Of a stretch of DNA of 64,000 nucleotides, positions 27,776 to 37,442 are shown in pieces. Position 1 is the stretch's first letter. Each line of letters starts with the position of its first letter. This DNA comes from Candidatus Cloacimonadota bacterium (lineage in GTDB: Bacteria; Muiribacteriota; UBA6191), in contig JAGSHD010000001.1 in the NCBI GenBank assembly GCA_023954715.1, forward strand, positions 62,001 to 126,000. The letters run 5' to 3'. The notes below the pieces were generated by a model, which worked only from the letters and a program-made list of their open reading frames with translations, was not told the DNA's origin and ran no database searches. A program made the position numbers and the translations under genes.

Positions 27776-29533
27776 TTATCGGTCGATAATACTTTCACCG
27801 TCAGAAGATAATCCAATTTTAGGGTATTCATCACTCGTTCGAGTAATCACTCCCTTCAATATCATCATTTTAACCCTTTCCACTAAAGTATTTTTGTGAT
27901 GGCTTGATAGATTTCCAAAATACTTAGATCCTTGCAACTCTTTTACTTTAATTGATTTAGAAGTTTTGCCAGCTAACAAATCACAAATTGTATGGATTCC
28001 GTATAAATTTTGATACGTTCTCAAACATGACAAAATTTCAAAACTTAATTTAGAATGAAGGTCTAAATCAGTATTTTGCTCATTTAGGCAATTAGAGCAA
28101 AAATTACAGTCAACGTCATCATGATCGAAGTAACGCTGCAACTCATTACGAAGACACGATCCTGACATACAATATGAATCCATTGCATTAAGTTTTTTGA
28201 CTTGTAACTCTTTTTTGTACCTAAGGTAGCCCAACGCTAAAGAAATAGGATCATAGCCCTCATTTTTAAAATACATCTTTTTTCCGGAGGAAGGAGACCA
28301 AGTTAAAAATCCTATCTCTTCTAAAGTATTTAGATATTTCAGAAGGGATTTATCCTTTAAAACTTCTCGTGACTTTGGAAACAAGCTTCTAAATTGTTCA
28401 TCAGACTTTACAAATGGATAGGATAGAGGCTCTAAAACTTCTATCATATAATCTATAACATGTCTTTGCGTCTCCGACGAATTAATAAAAAACTCTTGTA
28501 TGGAGCGATCCCCAACAGAATACAAAAGAAGGCACTCTGAGTCCTCTCCATCTCTGCCGGCTCTACCTATCTCTTGTACGTAGTTTTCGATACTACCAGG
28601 CATTTGATAGTGTACTATAAATCTTATATCAGGCTTATCTACTCCCATACCAAATGCATTTGTAGAAACCATGATATGATTATCTGACTCGATAAATAAC
28701 TCTTGGGCTGACTTTTTTTCGTTGATACTTAAACCACCGTGATATCTACAAACATTTTTATCCAATGCCTTTAGTTGCATATAGACATCATTAACACTTT
28801 TGCGAGTTGTACAAAAAACAATACCCGATGAGTCCTTATATTTGTCTAAAAAATCTAAAAGGGACTCTTGTTTATCTAAACAATGCACAACTCCCAATTT
28901 TAGATTAGGGCGATTCAATAAATCTTCAAAAAAATTATAATCTTCTCCAAAGTTTAATCGGTCGATAATGTCTTTTTTGACTACCTCTGTGGCAGTTGCT
29001 GTAACAGCCAAAACCGGAACATCTACATGCTCTCGTAAACCTGCCAAATGCCTATAGTTGGGACGAAAATCATTTCCCCATTGAGAAATACAATGCGCTT
29101 CATCTACTGCGATCAACGACAAAACTTTATGCTTTACTAGGTGCGAAAAGACAAATTGAAAGGCTTTGGTTTGTATGCGCTCTGGACTGATATAGACTAT
29201 CTTATAATATCCGTTACATACATCCGTAAGTCGCTTACGTATATCCATAAAACTTAAGGACGAATTGATATAGGTCGCTGACACTCCTTTTTTCACCAAG
29301 GAGTCAACTTGATCTTTCATTAGTGAAACTAAAGGAGATAAGACTAAAGATACTCCTTTAAAATGTAGGGCTGGTATCTGAAAGCAAAGAGACTTTCCGC
29401 AACCTGTAGGCAAAACGGCCAAAGTATCTCTACCGTCCAAAACGCTTTGGATGATTTCTAGCTGATGAGAACGAAAATCATCATATCCAAAAACATCATT
29501 TAAAGTTTTATATATATCTTTTTCCATAGTCAT
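27776..29533 (-). CDS. recQ: ATP-dependent DNA helicase RecQ
   Basis: 585 residues. The SF2 helicase core has TGCGKS at 43-48, DEAH at 144-147 followed by CISQWGNDFRP, and QEIGRAGRDG in motif VI. The zinc-binding Cys set follows in CMSGSCLRNEL and CNFCSNC, then a winged-helix RQC-like domain up to the end. The C-terminal HRDC domain of E. coli RecQ appears to be missing, since the protein stops about 70 residues after the start of the winged helix. It unwinds recombination and stalled-fork DNA. Two in-frame ATGs lie at 29533 and 29527. Single gene. Confidence 0.92.
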   Translation of the reverse strand: MTMEKDIYKTLNDVFGYDDFRSHQLEIIQSVLDGRDTLAVLPTGCGKSLCFQIPALHFKGVSLVLSPLVSLMKDQVDSLVKKGVSATYINSSLSFMDIRKRLTDVCNGYYKIVYISPERIQTKAFQFVFSHLVKHKVLSLIAVDEAHCISQWGNDFRPNYRHLAGLREHVDVPVLAVTATATEVVKKDIIDRLNFGEDYNFFEDLLNRPNLKLGVVHCLDKQESLLDFLDKYKDSSGIVFCTTRKSVNDVYMQLKALDKNVCRYHGGLSINEKKSAQELFIESDNHIMVSTNAFGMGVDKPDIRFIVHYQMPGSIENYVQEIGRAGRDGEDSECLLLYSVGDRSIQEFFINSSETQRHVIDYMIEVLEPLSYPFVKSDEQFRSLFPKSREVLKDKSLLKYLNTLEEIGFLTWSPSSGKKMYFKNEGYDPISLALGYLRYKKELQVKKLNAMDSYCMSGSCLRNELQRYFDHDDVDCNFCSNCLNEQNTDLDLHSKLSFEILSCLRTYQNLYGIHTICDLLAGKTSKSIKVKELQGSKYFGNLSSHHKNTLVERVKMMILKGVITRTSDEYPKIGLSSDGESIIDR

Positions 29534-29830
29534 TTATACAATATCACAGATCATACAAAAAGGTGGATATAATAAACGATAGTGTACATAATTATGCTAT
29601 TGAGCCAAGTAGAAAATTATACTTTGTATAAAGTTTTAATCTCACAACATCAGATTGAATTATACTGGATGGAAACGCTTTTACTATTTTCAAACGATAG
29701 GTTATATTGACTACCCAATCTCTATACTGAGTTACAAGCAATGTTTTAAATCCAATTTTTGAGTAACCACAAAGATATAGGGCGTAATTACACAAATTTT
29801 AATTTAATCCATTATACATAAAATCACACC

Positions 29831-32710
29831 ATGAAAAAAACCCTTTCAGTATTTGCTATATTAATTTGTATTTCTACTGGTATATTTATCTCGAGCACGT
29901 TTTGGAGAACCTACACTTTTGCTAAAATCTACTCAATGATAGGACAAAAGCAACAATCTTTGGCTTGTCTCAATGAAGCTAGCTTAATAGAAAATGATTA
30001 CATTTTGCCCAGTTTACATTATAAAGCTTCTCAACATTTTATCTCAGCTCTCACTTTACAAGACATTAAAGATAACCCTAAGTTTTCAGACACTCTGTTA
30101 GAATTATTGCAAAAAAATAGTTCTTCACTAAAAAATGACCTGCCTAAAGCTGTTTTATTGATCCAAAAGTACGGCATCGCTCAGCTTAAAAGTAATAAGT
30201 CAAACAAAGGTTTTCTATCTTTTATAGATAAAATCAAAAAGACCAATCCCAATAGTTCTTTATCCTACTATCTCAAGGGTACATATTATTTCAAAAAGAA
30301 AAGCCTAAAAAAGGCTCAAGCCCAGTTTGAATTAGCTGCAACAAGACAACCTTTTTATCAGTCCATGCTCAAAAATCTATTTTTTATCTACAAGAAGAAT
30401 AAACAGTACCAAAAGATTATCGACTTAAACATCACTGTAAAAAGAAGTGATGTAATCACACCCACTTTAGCATCCTATATCGGTGAAAGCTATTACCAAC
30501 TTAGACAATTTAAACTAGCGGTAAAGTATCTACAAGTCGCCAAAAAACAAAAAAATAATCATCATATTTATGTACTATTAGGACGTATAGGAATCAGAAA
30601 AGATCAACCTGACTTAGCTGAATATTTACTTAAAGCTTATAAAGTTAACAAAAAGAATATCCAACCTTTATTACAGTGGCTAGATTATAAGTTTAACAAA
30701 AAAGATTTTACCAGTATTTTATCTTTTTATGATCAACATAAAGTAAGTCATAAAGATTATCGAAAAATTATCTTAAAAACCATTGCCGCGACAGGGGACT
30801 ATAAACGATTCGAAGATTTTGTTGGTGAAAACTCCATTGATACTTTAGAGTTTCCATTGTTAATATTTTACAGAGCAAAAACAGATTTACAAAACAAAAA
30901 CTGGACTAAGTCTCGAGAAAAATACCTTGCGTTTCTCAAAGTTCCTATAAGTTCACAATATAAAGCTCAAATTTATAAAGATTTACTTATCTGTAACGAA
31001 CAACTAAAAGACTATCAATCTATTTTAGAGTTTAGCCAAAAACTACTGTCCATCGACCCTGAAAATATTAAACTATATATCTCAAAGGCTAATGCTTATT
31101 TTAAACTAAAAAAGTCTTATCAAGCCATGAAAGTTATAGCAGCCGCTTGTCAGTTTTTTCCGGAAGATAAAGAGCATATTCATTTTGGAGTGAAAATTTT
31201 AAAAGAAGAAGGATCAACTTATCGTTTGGTCAATTTTTTAAAAAACATCCCATTGGTAAGCCGCGATTTAGAACTAGGTGTTGAACTTGTACGAGCAGCA
31301 ATAAAAACTTTTCAAAACAGGACCGCCTATTCAACTCTCAAAAAGCTGATGGTAGATAAAAAAATTAGGACTAGTATTCCACAAGACTTAAAAAACTTTT
31401 TTAAAGATTTCAAAGATACTAGTGATAAAGAAATCAAAATCCGAGAAAACTCTACTCAACAGTACTCTGACTTAATTTCTGACGATATAAAGTTTAAAGA
31501 TATCAATAAACACCAGCTACCACCCGCTCCAGAAATCTCTAGAACTGTTCAAATTTCTGGTTTTTTTAATACAAACTACCAATATAAGGGCTTTGCCTTA
31601 GAGTCTATCCCAGAAGGAAGCAAAGTAGAGCTTTTGGAACGAATCCAAGTAGAGAACAGTCAAGATTATTGGTACTCTATACGATTTGAAAAAAATCGAT
31701 TTAGAATCAAAGAAAAGTACTTAGATATTATTTATCCACCAAATCAAGAAACTATGGGTAAGGCTTATATAACCAATATTGACAAAGACTATCATGCTTA
31801 TGGCATGTTAAGTCGGTATTTTAAAAAGGACGAAACTTTAACTATAAAATCTCATCATAATTCTGACTTAAAGAAGAAAATACAATTTAACGAAGACTCT
31901 TGGGTTAAATTTGGCAAAATCCCTACAAAAACCTATACAGCAGAAATCCTTGGTACTACTTATAAACATATTCATCCTGATGTAGTAAATGTTACATACT
32001 CTGACTTTGCCTTTGTAAAGCAACATGCATTTCAATATGTTGTAGACCTTGAAATTGAAAATAAAGTAGCCTTGTTTGGTCCAAATCATGCGGGTGTATC
32101 TGTGTTTCAAAGAGATAAATCAAATTATCCTGTTTTACTACATAAATCTGTAATTGAAGATCGATATAGCCAAAGAAAAACAGATCAAGATTTTTCTGAC
32201 TTATTGTTTAAGGGATATTTAGTTTTAGACGTAAATGGAGATGATATCTTAGACTACTTATCTGTTTGGCAGAGTAATATTGTAAAAGAAAAGGGAATCA
32301 TTCATATATTGACTTCTAACTCAATTGTATCTTACTCTGAGTTTTATCTACAAACAGAGCTAAGCTTTGTTAAAAACTACAAATATGTTTCTACTATTAA
32401 TCCCTTACTTTTTCTTAAAAACTTTGATGATAATAAGTTTATTGAAATCTTAACTTATAAAGACTTAGGCCGTAAAGGCGACCCTGACAATTCTGTTGCT
32501 TGGTACGATATTTACAATGTAAAGGGTAGTACTTTAAGGAAAAACTCTATCAAATACCCCGGTTTTTATGAAGAGCAATTATATAAGCTTCTAGATATGT
32601 ATAAAACTAAAAAATCAAAGCTTGGTAAATTATCTGATTTATATGAAAACTCTTATCAAGATGCTGTAAATCGAATTAATGAAATCTTAGAAAAAGTGAA
32701 ATTTAACTAA
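29831..32710 (+). CDS. Large TPR protein with SH3-like and FG-GAP-like C-terminal parts
   Basis: 959 residues. A signal anchor at about 5-25, then many degenerate tetratricopeptide repeats (about 30-530; SLSYYLKGTYYFKKKSLKKA and YIGESYYQLRQFKLAVKYL are clear). About 570-635 looks like a bacterial SH3-like segment (GSKVELLERI, YWYSIRF). The last 300 residues include LDVNGDDILDYLSVW and a later FDDNKFIEILTY, the D-x-N-G-D calcium-loop style of FG-GAP/VCBS repeats. Probably exported or inner-membrane anchored with the bulk in the periplasm. It shares one base with the next start (TAATG). Function unknown; a scaffold or cell-envelope role fits the architecture. Confidence 0.7.
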   Translation: MKKTLSVFAILICISTGIFISSTFWRTYTFAKIYSMIGQKQQSLACLNEASLIENDYILPSLHYKASQHFISALTLQDIKDNPKFSDTLLELLQKNSSSLKNDLPKAVLLIQKYGIAQLKSNKSNKGFLSFIDKIKKTNPNSSLSYYLKGTYYFKKKSLKKAQAQFELAATRQPFYQSMLKNLFFIYKKNKQYQKIIDLNITVKRSDVITPTLASYIGESYYQLRQFKLAVKYLQVAKKQKNNHHIYVLLGRIGIRKDQPDLAEYLLKAYKVNKKNIQPLLQWLDYKFNKKDFTSILSFYDQHKVSHKDYRKIILKTIAATGDYKRFEDFVGENSIDTLEFPLLIFYRAKTDLQNKNWTKSREKYLAFLKVPISSQYKAQIYKDLLICNEQLKDYQSILEFSQKLLSIDPENIKLYISKANAYFKLKKSYQAMKVIAAACQFFPEDKEHIHFGVKILKEEGSTYRLVNFLKNIPLVSRDLELGVELVRAAIKTFQNRTAYSTLKKLMVDKKIRTSIPQDLKNFFKDFKDTSDKEIKIRENSTQQYSDLISDDIKFKDINKHQLPPAPEISRTVQISGFFNTNYQYKGFALESIPEGSKVELLERIQVENSQDYWYSIRFEKNRFRIKEKYLDIIYPPNQETMGKAYITNIDKDYHAYGMLSRYFKKDETLTIKSHHNSDLKKKIQFNEDSWVKFGKIPTKTYTAEILGTTYKHIHPDVVNVTYSDFAFVKQHAFQYVVDLEIENKVALFGPNHAGVSVFQRDKSNYPVLLHKSVIEDRYSQRKTDQDFSDLLFKGYLVLDVNGDDILDYLSVWQSNIVKEKGIIHILTSNSIVSYSEFYLQTELSFVKNYKYVSTINPLLFLKNFDDNKFIEILTYKDLGRKGDPDNSVAWYDIYNVKGSTLRKNSIKYPGFYEEQLYKLLDMYKTKKSKLGKLSDLYENSYQDAVNRINEILEKVKFN

Positions 32711-34623
32711 TGAGTGAAGATTTTTTAAAATCATGTCTTGATAAGGCCATCTCTCATCATCAACATAATGAGACCTTTCAAGCTCAAATATATTACTTAA
32801 AGGTCTTAGATATCGACCCTAGTAATCTTACTGCTCTATATTTGTTAGGTACTCTTGAATGTAGTGTAAAAAACTTCAAATCCTCCTGTGAGTCATTTCA
32901 GAGATACTTAAAGATAGACCCTAAAAACCAAGAAGTTCATAACAATTTATCTTTAGCCTACATGGGATTGAAAGACTATATCAATGCCGAGTACTCATTA
33001 AGGCGAGCCATCGAGTTAAACCCTCATTACAAAGAGGCCTGGAACAACTTTGCCAATCTATATAAGCAACAAAAAGAGTACAACAAGGCAATCGAATGCT
33101 ACATGCAAGCCATCTCCATTGATATTAATTATATAGATGCACAGTACAATTGCGCCTTACTAAACCATGAAATCGGAGAGACTAAATTAGCCAAAAATCA
33201 ACTCATTAAAGTGATTCATGAACACCAACATAAAGAGTCACAACTACTTTTAGCCAATATATATAAGGGGGAGAATAAATACAATTTAGCCAAGGATATC
33301 TATCTACAAGTGTTAGAAGAGTATCCGAGATGCCTACCTGCTTACAATAATATTTCTAGTATTTTAATCGATGAAAACAATTTAGATCAAGCACAAATTT
33401 ATCTAGAAATTGTAATAAATCTAGACCCAAATTATGGTGAAGCTTATAATAATTTAGCTATTGTAACTCGTCTAAAAAAGGATTTTGAAAAGTCTTTTTA
33501 TTATGCTGGAATAGCAATTCGTTTTAATGAAGATGAACCTTTAATCCTAAATAATTATGCCCTAGCACTATTACATACAAATCAGATCGATTTATCAATA
33601 AAACGTTTTGAGCGATGTATTCATCTTGACCCTAAATCTCCTATATACTATCAAGGACTCTCTTTAGCTTATCAACACAAGTTAGATTATCCAAAAGCAA
33701 TAGAGTGTCTTAATCAGGCGTTAAACATCAAACAAGATGATCCCATTAGTAATTTCAACAAATCGATCCTTTTACTTACTCTAAATCAGTTCAAAGAGGG
33801 TTTTTCACTGCATCAATATAAAAATCATGTCCCTAATTGCGCTATTCCAAAGGTAGATTTCGATTGTGATCAGAAATGGGCTGGTGAACCAAATCATCAT
33901 ATCTTAGTTTATATGGAGCAAGGTTTTGGAGATTTTATATTGTATAGTCGCTTTTTAAAGCTTCTCAAACAAAAGTTTACTTTACTGGTACATCCTTCTA
34001 TCTATCCTTTAGCTAAATTTCAGGGTCTAGCAGATCATATTATTAGTGATCCCATGGATGCTCCATCCTATGAGTCTTATTGTGCCATAGAAGATCTACC
34101 CAGCATTCTGAAAGTAACATCTATAGACTCAACTCCATACTATGAGCAAAAATTTTCAGCACAAAACTGTAGAAAAAAAATTGGACTCGTCTACTGTGGA
34201 AACCCCCAACATACTAATGATCATAACCGATCTATACCTTTTGATTTGATAAGTAATATGTGTGAAGGCTTAGATGCAGATTTTATCTCTTTACAGATTA
34301 ATTCAAGTGATGACTTTGGTAATAGCAATATCATTGATGTATCACAGTCCATTTCAAATTTTAAAGATACATCTCATCTCTTAGAAACTCTCGATCTATT
34401 TATAAGCGTGGATACCTCGGTTTTACATCTTGCCGGGGCCTTAGGAGTAAAGTCTTGGGCACTAGTACCCTTTGTACCTGATTGGAGATGGGGTTTAGTT
34501 GAAAAACAGTCTCATTGGTATGACAGTATTGAAATTATCCGACAACTACGGATAGGATCATGGGACAATACCCTAAAATCTGTTAAAGAAAAGTTGAATC
34601 GATTTATAAAAAATGAAATCTAA
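32710..34623 (+). CDS. TPR-glycosyltransferase fusion protein
   Basis: 637 residues, no signal peptide. About ten tetratricopeptide repeats (residues 1-370; for example EVHNNLSLAYMGLKDYINAE and EAWNNFANLYKQQKEYNKA). The C-terminal domain (about 385-637) resembles the glycosyltransferase-9/GT-B-like module often joined to TPRs: MEQGFGDFILYSRFL, CGNPQHTNDHNRSIPF, SVDTSVLHLAGALGVKSWAL and PDWRWGL. It could glycosylate proteins or lipids; donor and acceptor are unknown. It overlaps the upstream TPR gene by one base and the downstream permease gene by 11. Confidence 0.82.
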   Translation: MSEDFLKSCLDKAISHHQHNETFQAQIYYLKVLDIDPSNLTALYLLGTLECSVKNFKSSCESFQRYLKIDPKNQEVHNNLSLAYMGLKDYINAEYSLRRAIELNPHYKEAWNNFANLYKQQKEYNKAIECYMQAISIDINYIDAQYNCALLNHEIGETKLAKNQLIKVIHEHQHKESQLLLANIYKGENKYNLAKDIYLQVLEEYPRCLPAYNNISSILIDENNLDQAQIYLEIVINLDPNYGEAYNNLAIVTRLKKDFEKSFYYAGIAIRFNEDEPLILNNYALALLHTNQIDLSIKRFERCIHLDPKSPIYYQGLSLAYQHKLDYPKAIECLNQALNIKQDDPISNFNKSILLLTLNQFKEGFSLHQYKNHVPNCAIPKVDFDCDQKWAGEPNHHILVYMEQGFGDFILYSRFLKLLKQKFTLLVHPSIYPLAKFQGLADHIISDPMDAPSYESYCAIEDLPSILKVTSIDSTPYYEQKFSAQNCRKKIGLVYCGNPQHTNDHNRSIPFDLISNMCEGLDADFISLQINSSDDFGNSNIIDVSQSISNFKDTSHLLETLDLFISVDTSVLHLAGALGVKSWALVPFVPDWRWGLVEKQSHWYDSIEIIRQLRIGSWDNTLKSVKEKLNRFIKNEI

Positions 34624-35623
34624 AACCCCTCGATTTTTATTCCTCTTATGTATTTTTCTTGGACTATTTGTTTTAAACATTAGTTTAGGTTCTGTATCTT
34701 TTTCGTTTTCTGATACATTTAGTGCCATCATACATCAACAATCTGATGATAAGACTTTAGAACTCATTTTGTTCTCTTTTCGAATCCCTAAAACATTTAC
34801 CGCAATTTTAGCGGGTGCATCTCTTGCTGTAGCTGGTCTGTTAATGCAAAGTCTTTTTCAAAATCCTCTGGCAGGGCCCTTTGTATTAGGAATCAGTTCA
34901 GGAGCTAGTTTAGGAGTCTCTATATGTATTTTATTGTCTTCTTTATACGGCTTAACTGCTTTTAGATCTAAACCTACCTTATTATTAGCCTCCTCCTTAG
35001 GATCCTTTTTAGTGTTTTTAGCTATTTTGGCTTGTGCCAATCGAATCAAAAACAATACTACTTTGCTGATATTAGGTCTAATGTTTGGATATATTTCGGG
35101 TGGTTTTGTCAGCGTACTTTTTTACTTTTCACAAACCGAAGAACTTAATACATTTATGCAATGGTCTTATGGTAGCTTTTCTAGATTGACTCCTGAGTAT
35201 TATCACCTTTTTGCTATACCCATACTGCTCTGCTTGTTTGCCTCTCTTTTAATCAGTAAATATCTGAATGCATTTTTACTAGGAGAAAACTACGCTCGGA
35301 GTCTTGGAGTTTCTATAAAAAAGTTTCGGCTAATCATTGTTTTTATAAGTGCTTCATTAGCAGGAATAGTCACTTCATTTTGTGGGCCTATTAGTTTTAT
35401 TGGAGTCAGTGCTCCACATATCGCACGATATGTTTTTCATACCAGTAATCATTTTGTCTTGGTGCCGGCTTCAATCATTATAGGAGCAAGCGTAGCTATT
35501 TTAGCAGATATCATTAGTGGAATGCCGGGAACTGGTTATACTTTACCCTTAAACTCAATTACTTCGATCATTGGCGCACCAATTTTAATCTGGGTAATCC
35601 TCTCAAAGAAGAAAGCTTTATGA
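34613..35623 (+). CDS. FecCD/BtuC-type ABC transporter permease
   Basis: 336 residues with eight to ten predicted transmembrane helices. Family signatures: FRIPKTFTAILAGASLAVAG near the N-terminus, LMQSLFQNPLAGPFVLGISSGA, and SFCGPISFIGVSAPHIARY near residue 265. Imports iron-siderophore, haem or cobalamin in known members. It overlaps the glycosyltransferase gene by 11 bases and the ATPase gene by 4 (ATGA), so it belongs to the same operon. No periplasmic binding protein gene occurs in the operon. Confidence 0.9.
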   Translation: MKSKTPRFLFLLCIFLGLFVLNISLGSVSFSFSDTFSAIIHQQSDDKTLELILFSFRIPKTFTAILAGASLAVAGLLMQSLFQNPLAGPFVLGISSGASLGVSICILLSSLYGLTAFRSKPTLLLASSLGSFLVFLAILACANRIKNNTTLLILGLMFGYISGGFVSVLFYFSQTEELNTFMQWSYGSFSRLTPEYYHLFAIPILLCLFASLLISKYLNAFLLGENYARSLGVSIKKFRLIIVFISASLAGIVTSFCGPISFIGVSAPHIARYVFHTSNHFVLVPASIIIGASVAILADIISGMPGTGYTLPLNSITSIIGAPILIWVILSKKKAL

Positions 35624-36603
35624 GTGAAGCACTTTTAAAAATAGATGCTCTGACAACAGGCTACGATAGCACTATGGTTTCAAAGTCTGTATCATTAGAG
35701 GTTTATCCATCAGAGCTCATTTGTATACTAGGACCAAATGGAGCTGGTAAATCTACCTTACTCAAAACAATCGCCAAATTATTAGAGCCCTTATCAGGTG
35801 ATATACACTTTTGTGGAAAACACATTGATTTACTAGATACTAAATCGCTTAGCCAATATCTATCCATTGTCTTAACAGATCGTATCACTTTAGAGTATAT
35901 GACCGTTTGGGAGTTTGTAAGCCTCGGGAGATTTCCATATACCAATTTTATGGGTACATTGTCTCAAAAAGATAAAGATATTGTAGATCAAGTCATCGAT
36001 CAATTGGCCATTACACATTTACAAAGTCGAGATCTAAGTGCTTTAAGTGATGGGCAAAGACAAAGAGTTATGATCGCACGAGCCTTAGCCCAAAACACAG
36101 GTTTAGTCATATTAGATGAACCTACAGCTTTTTTAGATTTACCCTCTAAAGTGGAGTTAATGGCACTTTTATCTGACTTGTGCTCTACTAAAACCAGTAG
36201 TTTTTTGGTGTCTACTCATGATTTAGACTTGGCACTAAGCCAAGCTGATCGCATTTGGCTTATAGATAGTGCAGGGGATTTACATGATGGAGCCCCAGAA
36301 GATTTAGTTTTAGATGGCATCTTCAATACTGTTTTTGATAGTCAGCAAACTTATTTTGACCAAGACAAAGCTATATTTGTAAATTCAAAAAATGATTTTG
36401 CAAGTATTCAAGTAAAAGATAGTGGTTTAAGTAGGCAATGGTTAATAAAAGCATTACACCGAATAGGCTACAAAGCTACAGACAAAGACGATACAAAAGC
36501 ATGTATTGAAAAAATAGACTCTCAATGGCATTTAAAAATAGATGGCCAAGCTTTGCAGTTTGAAAAAATATATGATCTTTGTAAATATTTAAAGCTGAGA
36601 TAA
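35620..36603 (+). CDS. ABC transporter ATPase of the iron-siderophore/cobalamin type, with C-terminal extension
   Basis: 327 residues. Nucleotide-binding domain (about 5-240): Walker A GPNGAGKST near 39, signature LSDGQRQRVMIARAL, Walker B VILDEPTAFLDL, and STHDLDLALSQADRIWL. It pairs with the upstream FecCD permease and has a four-base overlap with it. The last 80 or so residues (from about 245) are a charged, mixed alpha/beta extension outside the common 250-260-residue length; I do not recognise it. Substrate unknown: iron chelate, haem and cobalamin are all possible. Confidence 0.88.
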   Translation: MSEALLKIDALTTGYDSTMVSKSVSLEVYPSELICILGPNGAGKSTLLKTIAKLLEPLSGDIHFCGKHIDLLDTKSLSQYLSIVLTDRITLEYMTVWEFVSLGRFPYTNFMGTLSQKDKDIVDQVIDQLAITHLQSRDLSALSDGQRQRVMIARALAQNTGLVILDEPTAFLDLPSKVELMALLSDLCSTKTSSFLVSTHDLDLALSQADRIWLIDSAGDLHDGAPEDLVLDGIFNTVFDSQQTYFDQDKAIFVNSKNDFASIQVKDSGLSRQWLIKALHRIGYKATDKDDTKACIEKIDSQWHLKIDGQALQFEKIYDLCKYLKLR

Positions 36604-36643
36604 ACTTTATTTGTAACTATTCAGCTACTATTTTTCAATTTAT

Positions 36644-36815
36644 TTACAAAGGTTGATTACACCTAGGTTTTTGATCATTATTATATTTTGTATTTAAAGA
36701 TTTTGAAGTGTAGTGAACTACTCGAAAAAAGCTTTAAACATAAGAGATGATGATGAGCTAAACCGCATAAATAAAGCAAAAAACTACGAGAAACTTATAT
36801 GACCCTCAACTTTTG
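36644..36815 (+). repeat. Dispersed intergenic repeat, copy A
   Basis: About 172 bases that match, with scattered mismatches and few indels, the reverse complement of 63253-63423. The best core is TTTTGAAGTGTAGTGAAC, at about 36702-36719 here. It also shares TATATTTTGTATTTA and an AAAAAAGCTTTA block. It sits 40 bases after the ABC ATPase stop and before the converging YjbR-like gene. No open reading frame covers both copies. Repeat identity is by eye. Confidence 0.75.
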
Positions 36816-36842
36816 TCGAAGAGACCATCTAAACAATTACCT

Positions 36843-37214
36843 TTACTTTATCAATAGAGCCTGTTTAGCCTTAGTCATTTTAGATACTATCAAATTATAA
36901 GAGTCATCGATCAACTCAATAATCGTGTCCTTTGAAATCTCATCACAAACTTTAACTGTAATCCAGTGTTTTTTGTTCATGTGATATCCTGGAATAATAC
37001 ACTCAAACTCATCTTGCAAACAAATAGAGTCGTCGGGATCCACCTTTAAGTTTAACCAAATTCCATCTCGGTCTTTATTGCCAGCACTAGTGTATAAAGC
37101 ATACATTTTATCTAGCACTTTAAAAACATAAACATCAGGACCAAAGGGCTCACTACAAGTAGTTTTATCTTTTTGCATTAAATATGCGTTTAATGATTTT
37201 TCATCGATGGACAT
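36843..37214 (-). CDS. MmcQ/YjbR family protein
   Basis: A 123-residue protein of the CyaY-like-fold MmcQ/YjbR family. It shows the family pattern: EPFGPDVYVFKVLDKMYAL near residue 22, LNLKVDPDD, IPGYHMNKKHWITVKV near residue 74, and ELIDDSYNLIVSKMTKA at the end. Members are thought to bind DNA or act in stress responses; the function is not established. Cytoplasmic. Single gene on the minus strand, ending close to repeat copy A. Confidence 0.88.
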   Translation of the reverse strand: MSIDEKSLNAYLMQKDKTTCSEPFGPDVYVFKVLDKMYALYTSAGNKDRDGIWLNLKVDPDDSICLQDEFECIIPGYHMNKKHWITVKVCDEISKDTIIELIDDSYNLIVSKMTKAKQALLIK

Positions 37215-37442
37215 TTTTTTGCCTTTTTCCTTACTTAACTTGTGCTTGTGGATTGTTGATTTTATAACCCTGACTACTTTACCTTATGCATATTACTTCG
37301 TCAAAACTTGAAAACAATAATCCCAAGTCAATTTAACAGTTCCTAAATCAATATCATAGTGGACTAATCTTAACGCATTCCTTCAAGGATGAGAATAAAA
37401 GTTTCATTGATAATCTAAACTGATAAACATCATAGGATGACG

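Noticed and set aside
29592-29795. 67-codon minus-strand frame upstream of the large TPR gene
   Set aside because: No ribosome-binding site and no recognisable feature; it overlaps the probable promoter of the TPR gene.
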